Positions 10,101 to 10,398 of a stretch of 10,398 nucleotides of DNA are shown in pieces. This DNA comes from Phoronis ovalis (Eukaryota; Phoronida; Phoronidae). The stretch covers positions 1 through 10,398 of the forward strand of contig JAOXYB010064090.1 of assembly GCA_028565635.1 (NCBI GenBank). The letters run 5' to 3'. The stretch's first letter is position 1, and every line of letters starts with the position of its first letter. Position numbers and translations under genes: made by a program. A model generated the notes under the pieces. It was not told the DNA's origin, searched no databases, and saw only the letters and a program-made list of their open reading frames with translations.

Positions 10101-10250
10101 TCTTTATCATTTGTATTACAGGGTGGTGATAATTTTGCTATGGAATTAACCCCAATCAAGTCTTCCCAGAGCTCGCAGCAGAATTCTCAGGGTTTCCAAC
10201 CAATAAACAGAGGACTTAATGCCAAAGAAAAACTGCCATTCTCAAATTAA
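956..10250 (+). CDS. SAMHD1: SAMHD1 orthologue: SAM-HD dNTP triphosphohydrolase, 15 coding exons plus one alternative exon
   Basis: Hydrolyses dNTPs to deoxynucleoside and triphosphate. The family works in nucleus and cytosol as a tetramer activated by GTP/dNTP, limits dNTP pools and restricts viruses. Join: 956-1133, 2255-2321, 2914-3019, 3516-3676, 3804-3990, 4332-4490, 4675-4722, 5465-5629, 6150-6241 (or 6637-6728), 7483-7539, 8059-8260, 8501-8638, 9291-9395, 9680-9820, 10122-10250. All introns are GT-AG and phases match; the product is 644 aa. In order: basic NLS-like KRK (4-6), SAM domain (~33-97), HD domain (~118-400) with R165, H168, H207-D208, H211, H216, H234 and D314, then a C-terminal lobe and a TPxK tail. 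Activator-site residues K117, N120, D138, Q143, R146, R336, R355 and R454 match human ones I recall. The start has a strong context (A at -3, G at +4). There is no frameshift or internal stop. Identity is firm; species is unknown. Confidence 0.96.
1393..1461. repeat. Intronic sequence related to the left-edge 29-bp units
   Basis: TTTGGATTGTGTACC and then TTTTGGACAGCTACATTTTC followed by AAAAAATT recall the upstream unit TTTGGATTGCTAC...ATATTTC followed by AAAAAATT (86-116), in the same orientation. Divergence is moderate, so common origin is inferred. Confidence 0.35.
1733..1830 (+). repeat. 98-bp hairpin: mini-MITE or pre-miRNA-like foldback
   Basis: The outer arms TAACCGAC (1733-1740) and GTCGGTTA (1823-1830) are perfect inverted repeats. 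The inner arms 1755-1774 and 1788-1807 pair over 20 nt with 18 Watson-Crick matches and two positions that become G-U pairs in RNA, around a 13-nt loop. The 14-15 nt between inner and outer arms pairs poorly. TA at each tip is compatible with a TA-target MITE; the 20-bp inner stem is also of miRNA size. Confidence 0.6.
2255..2321 (+). CDS. SAMHD1: SAMHD1 exon 2: middle of SAM domain
   Basis: Encodes G60-D82, both end codons split. It contains the SAM core [20 protein letters not shown], where the helix pair ends in the L-x-x-MG(L/I) pattern usual for SAM domains. The acceptor is TTTTTAG and the donor GTGAGT. Too short to be found by ORF length; identified by SAM homology and exact phase match to both neighbours. 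Confidence 0.9.
2322..2913 (+). other. Intron 2 (592 nt)
   Basis: GT-AG intron, AT-rich. Minus-strand ORFs here are short and carry no recognisable domain. No repeat or RNA gene is seen. Confidence 0.85.
2914..3019 (+). CDS. SAMHD1: SAMHD1 exon 3: end of SAM domain and linker to HD domain
   Basis: Encodes the last base of D82 through K117. [15 protein letters not shown] is the final SAM helix. A polar linker (residues 98-116) follows. K117 aligns with human K116, which contacts the activating GTP. The acceptor is TTGTAG and the donor AAG|GTAAAT, phase 0. Confidence 0.9.
3020..3515 (+). other. Intron 3 (496 nt)
   Basis: GT-AG intron between the SAM linker and the HD domain. Nothing else is recognised in it. 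Confidence 0.85.
3516..3676 (+). CDS. SAMHD1: SAMHD1 exon 4: HD domain start, GTP site and first metal histidine
   Basis: Encodes I118-G171 (last codon split). [13 protein letters not shown] opens the HD fold. D138, Q143 and R146 in [16 protein letters not shown] match the guanine-specific activator pocket (human D137, Q142, R145). Q150 and L151 match human residues that read the substrate base edge. R165 and H168 in NRFEHSLG are the catalytic arginine and the first metal-binding histidine (human R164, H167). The donor is GG|GTAAGA. Confidence 0.95.
3804..3990 (+). CDS. SAMHD1: SAMHD1 exon 5: HD signature motif
   Basis: Encodes V172-K233. The HD motif is H207-D208 in [16 protein letters not shown] (human H206-D207), followed by H211 and H216 (human H210, H215) and D219. 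These residues define the metal-dependent phosphohydrolase centre. The acceptor is a strong pyrimidine tract ending TTACAG and the donor is GTTAGT. The same frame stays open upstream and downstream into the introns, but intron boundaries and homology fix the exon as given. Confidence 0.96.
3991..4331 (+). other. Intron 5 (341 nt)
   Basis: GTTAGT...TTTTGCAG. AT-rich with A- and T-runs; nothing else is recognised. Confidence 0.85.
4332..4490 (+). CDS. SAMHD1: SAMHD1 exon 6: HD domain helices after the HD motif
   Basis: Encodes H234-K286, 53 whole codons. H234 ([13 protein letters not shown]) matches human H233 in the active site. The rest is a helical stretch with acidic loops ([26 protein letters not shown]). 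The acceptor is TTTTGCAG and the donor AAG|GTAACA, phase 0 at both ends. Confidence 0.93.
4675..4722 (+). CDS. SAMHD1: SAMHD1 exon 7: 48-nt microexon of the HD domain
   Basis: Encodes L287-E302, 16 codons. [11 protein letters not shown] is conserved with the G(R)PENKSFLYE stretch of vertebrate SAMHD1. The acceptor is TTTTGTAG and the donor GAG|GTAAGT, phase 0 at both ends, so skipping it would remove 16 residues without a frameshift. Found by family homology. Confidence 0.9.
4723..5464 (+). other. Intron 7 (742 nt)
   Basis: GTAAGT...TTCCACAG. It carries a possible tRNA-like SINE relic near 4751-4808 on the minus strand, and A-runs around 5110-5170. No duplicate of exon 8 was found in it. Confidence 0.85.
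4751..4808 (-). repeat. Possible relic of a tRNA-derived SINE head
   Basis: The minus strand reads TAGCTCAGTTAG (4797-4786), a full match to the tRNA A-box pattern TRGCNNARNNG. The downstream AAGGTCACAACCGATG... only loosely recalls a B box, and the anticodon arm is missing. A tRNA gene is excluded; a degraded SINE is possible. Confidence 0.3.
5465..5629 (+). CDS. SAMHD1: SAMHD1 exon 8: catalytic aspartate and allosteric dNTP contacts
   Basis: Encodes I303-K357. D314 (human D311) completes metal binding; K315, Y318 and D322 in [14 protein letters not shown] match human substrate-binding K312, Y315 and D319. D333, R336, F340, R355 and K357 match human activator-site residues D330, R333, F337, R352 and K354. 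I344 replaces human C341, while C353 keeps C350. The acceptor is TTTCCACAG and the donor AAG|GTTAGT, phase 0. Confidence 0.96.
5630..6149 (+). other. Intron 8 (520 nt), upstream of the duplicated exon pair
   Basis: GTTAGT...TTATGCAG. It contains a CTCF-like ATACTAGATGGCGC at 5818-5831. A third copy of exon 9 was looked for and not seen. Confidence 0.85.
6150..6241 (+). CDS. SAMHD1: SAMHD1 exon 9a: canonical version of a duplicated exon
   Basis: 92 nt, phase 0 in, two bases out; encodes 358-387 and two bases of M388. It carries R369, H373, Y377, Q378 and H379, the equivalents of human R366, H370, Y374, Q375 and H376 in the substrate and activator pockets. N361, D364 and R375 keep human N358, D361 and R372; A367 and P380 replace human H364 and K377. 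By recall about 21 of 31 residues match human, so this is the canonical copy. The acceptor TTCTTATGCAG has a modest pyrimidine tract; the donor is GTGAGT. Confidence 0.93.
6242..6636 (+). other. Intron between exons 9a and 9b (395 nt)
   Basis: GTGAGT...TTGTTTAG. At 395 nt it is long enough to be spliced, so simple steric exclusion would not explain mutual exclusivity. Nearly half of it is an inverted-repeat element. Confidence 0.8.
6415..6592. mobile_element. 178-bp MITE-like inverted-repeat element between exons 9a and 9b
   Basis: The ends AGGGCTGTTC (6415-6424) and GAACAGCCCT (6583-6592) are perfect 10-bp inverted repeats. They continue as TAAAATTA (6428-6435) with TAATTTTA (6571-6578), and ACCTGAA (6448-6454) with TTCAGGT (6565-6571); a 12-nt insertion in the left arm separates these. 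It has no coding capacity and no clear target-site duplication. A non-autonomous DNA transposon is the likely origin. Confidence 0.65.
6637..6728 (+). CDS. SAMHD1: SAMHD1 exon 9b: alternative, probably mutually exclusive copy of exon 9
   Basis: Also 92 nt with the same phases as 9a and an open frame. It encodes a homologous segment ([18 protein letters not shown] and onward to M388) identical to 9a at 13 of 31 positions. R369, H373, Y377, Q378 and H379 are kept; S361, E364, H367, E375 and N380 differ from 9a. The acceptor CTTTGTTGTTTAG has a good pyrimidine tract and the donor AT|GTAAGT is consensus. Using 9a and 9b together gives TGA at the exon 10 junction. No transcript evidence is available, but intact length, frame, splice sites and pocket residues argue against a decayed copy. 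Confidence 0.85.
6729..7482 (+). other. Intron between exons 9b and 10 (754 nt)
   Basis: GTAAGT...ATTTTAG. It contains a foldback at about 6795-6905 and a 13-nt direct repeat ACACACTAGGTGG at 6796-6808 and 7127-7139. No third exon 9 copy is seen. Confidence 0.8.
6795..6905. repeat. Imperfect foldback sequence
   Basis: CAGTTTTC (6842-6849) pairs with GAAAACTG (6881-6888). CCCA (6831-6834) pairs with TGGG (6889-6892), and CTAGGT near 6801 with ACCTAG at 6894-6899. The stem is interrupted by bulges, like a decayed MITE. Confidence 0.4.
7483..7539 (+). CDS. SAMHD1: SAMHD1 exon 10: 57-nt helix exon
   Basis: Encodes the last base of M388 to two bases of G407. [16 protein letters not shown] matches the (I)(S/T)xAxxKADDYIxI helix of vertebrate SAMHD1. 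The acceptor is TTTTAATTTTAG and the donor GG|GTAAGT. Its first bases, GATATC, produce TGA if the upstream frame is shifted by double inclusion of 9a+9b, and TAA seven codons in if both are skipped. Confidence 0.92.
7540..8058 (+). other. Intron 10 (519 nt)
   Basis: GTAAGT...TTTTTAG. No coding, RNA or repeat signal is recognised. Confidence 0.85.
8059..8260 (+). CDS. SAMHD1: SAMHD1 exon 11: AYTKLTD region, activator site and RxL motif
   Basis: Encodes the last base of G407 to E474. [15 protein letters not shown] is strongly conserved with vertebrates. R454 and K458 in [13 protein letters not shown] match human activator-contact residues R451 and K455; R454-K-L456 also keeps the RxL cyclin-binding pattern. 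The end at [13 protein letters not shown] is variable. The donor GTATTT lacks G at +5 and is the weakest in the gene; the frame continues open through the next intron. Confidence 0.93.
8261..8500 (+). other. Intron 11 (240 nt), open in frame throughout
   Basis: GTATTT...TTTCTTTCAG. Its length is a multiple of three and there is no stop in the frame of exons 11 and 12. Retention would insert 80 residues after E474. The translated insert begins hydrophobic ([14 protein letters not shown]) and does not resemble SAMHD1. Confidence 0.75.
8501..8638 (+). CDS. SAMHD1: SAMHD1 exon 12: variable acidic linker to the C-terminal lobe
   Basis: Encodes E475-L520, 46 codons. The first ~36 residues are poorly conserved, rich in E, S and D, and longer than the matching human loop. 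QEEDFVV at the end matches the conserved (K)AEDFIV strand. The acceptor is TTTCTTTCAG and the donor GTAAGT, phase 0 both ends. The exon itself is divisible by three. Confidence 0.87.
8639..9290 (+). other. Intron 12 (652 nt)
   Basis: GTAAGT...TTCATGTAG. It contains two overlapping palindromes at 8814-8857. Short ORFs on either strand have no recognisable domain. Confidence 0.85.
8814..8857. repeat. Overlapping palindromes sharing TACAGC
   Basis: GCTGTAATT (8814-8822) is complementary to AATTACAGC (8832-8840). TACAGCTAATG (8835-8845) is perfectly complementary to CATTAGCTGTA (8847-8857). The shared TACAGC can join only one hairpin at a time. Confidence 0.7.
9291..9395 (+). CDS. SAMHD1: SAMHD1 exon 13: NxDYGM strand region of the C-terminal lobe
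   Basis: Encodes I521-E555. [21 protein letters not shown] matches the conserved MDYGM...NPIDxVxFY block. K542 aligns with human activator-contact K523; S541 stands where human has redox cysteine C522. The acceptor is TTTCATGTAG and the donor GAG|GTATGC, phase 0. Confidence 0.94.
9533..9553. repeat. TATG/GTAT tetranucleotide microsatellite
   Basis: About five TATG units lie in intron 13 (9396-9679), which otherwise shows nothing. Confidence 0.8.
9680..9820 (+). CDS. SAMHD1: SAMHD1 exon 14: C-terminal helical lobe
   Basis: Encodes V556-K602. [20 protein letters not shown] is close to the vertebrate VSxLLPEKFAEQLIRVYCKK block, and FNKWCE ends the folded part. The acceptor is GCGATAG, poor in pyrimidines; the donor is AAG|GTATGA. 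Phase 0. Confidence 0.94.
9821..10121 (+). other. Intron 14 (301 nt)
   Basis: GTATGA...GTATTACAG. AT-rich; nothing else is recognised. Confidence 0.85.
10122..10250 (+). CDS. SAMHD1: SAMHD1 exon 15: regulatory tail and stop
   Basis: Encodes G603-N644 and [10 protein letters not shown] (609-615) gives T612-P-x-K, a full CDK site at the place of human phospho-T592. Directly after lie S617-Q, S620-Q and S624-Q, three SQ dipeptides in eight residues, in a Q/S-rich disordered tail. The last residues (KEKLPFSN) are basic then hydrophobic. The acceptor is TTGTATTACAG. Confidence 0.92.
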   Translation, partial: GGDNFAMELTPIKSSQSSQQNSQGFQPINRGLNAKEKLPFSN

Positions 10251-10398
10251 GAAATGCCATGTGCTTACAAGGGCCTACTACTGAATTTTTTATTTCCTCA
10301 AAACTATAAAATCTCTTTGTTAAAATATTTTTTCTTGGAAACTCTACCCATTTTTATGCCCATCACTATGTAATAGTGAAAGGGCATATAGCCGTACC
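10251..10398 (+). other. Start of the 3' UTR
   Basis: No AATAAA is present. A TATAAA, a weaker poly(A) signal variant, lies at about 10304-10309. The true cleavage site may be outside the window. Confidence 0.6.
10356..10387 (+). repeat. Stem-loop in the 3' UTR
   Basis: ATGCCC + A + TCACTAT, a 3-nt GTA loop, then ATAGTGA + AA + GGGCAT. Thirteen base pairs form with only a 1x2 internal loop. It begins 106 nt after the stop codon. It could be an RNA element or the tip of a foldback transposon. Confidence 0.7.

Overview
The window holds one complete animal gene on the + strand, split by introns. It encodes an orthologue of SAMHD1, the dGTP-activated dNTP triphosphohydrolase with an N-terminal SAM domain and a central HD domain. 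All 14 introns are GT-AG, and the joined reading frame closes exactly: 15 constitutive coding exons, 1935 nt including the stop, 644 residues. Human SAMHD1 is about 626 residues. The AT-rich sequence, short introns (127-1121 nt), scattered short inverted-repeat elements and SAMHD1 architecture indicate an invertebrate metazoan. The phylum cannot be fixed. The cytosine-rich repeat at the left edge resembles repeats I recall from cnidarian and other marine invertebrate genomes, but this is weak evidence.

Layout. 1-430: repeats with ~29-bp tandem units and two related copies of a CACATCCCC...CCCGGG sequence. 600-716: an AGT/ACT microsatellite. 853-955: promoter or 5' UTR with a TATCGCGAGA element and a four-codon uORF. 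956-1133: exon 1 (NLS-like N terminus, start of the SAM domain). 2255-3019: exons 2-3 (rest of SAM). 3516-5629: exons 4-8 (HD domain with R165/H168, H207-D208 and D314). 6150-6241 and 6637-6728: a duplicated exon pair, 9a and 9b. 7483-8260: exons 10-11. 8501-9820: exons 12-14 (C-terminal lobe). 10122-10250: exon 15 (CDK-type TPIK site and SQ cluster). 10251-10398: 3' UTR start with a hairpin.

The main discovery is the exon 9a/9b pair. Both are exactly 92 nt, have the same phases and encode homologous 31-residue segments. Each has usable splice sites. Including both, or neither, creates an immediate stop, so the architecture fits mutually exclusive splicing. Both versions keep the catalytic-pocket residues (R, H, Y, Q, H at the human 366/370/374/375/376 equivalents). 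They differ at the equivalents of human N358, D361, H364, R372 and K377, positions tied to allosteric dNTP binding and tetramer packing. The gene may therefore make two SAMHD1 isoforms with the same active site and different allosteric control. A 178-bp inverted-repeat element lies in the intron between the two exons.

Other signals are an intron-1 hairpin of pre-miRNA or mini-MITE type, an intron 11 that is open in frame throughout, overlapping palindromes in intron 12, and loss of two of the three cysteines of the human redox switch. No second gene, tRNA, rRNA or CRISPR array is seen.
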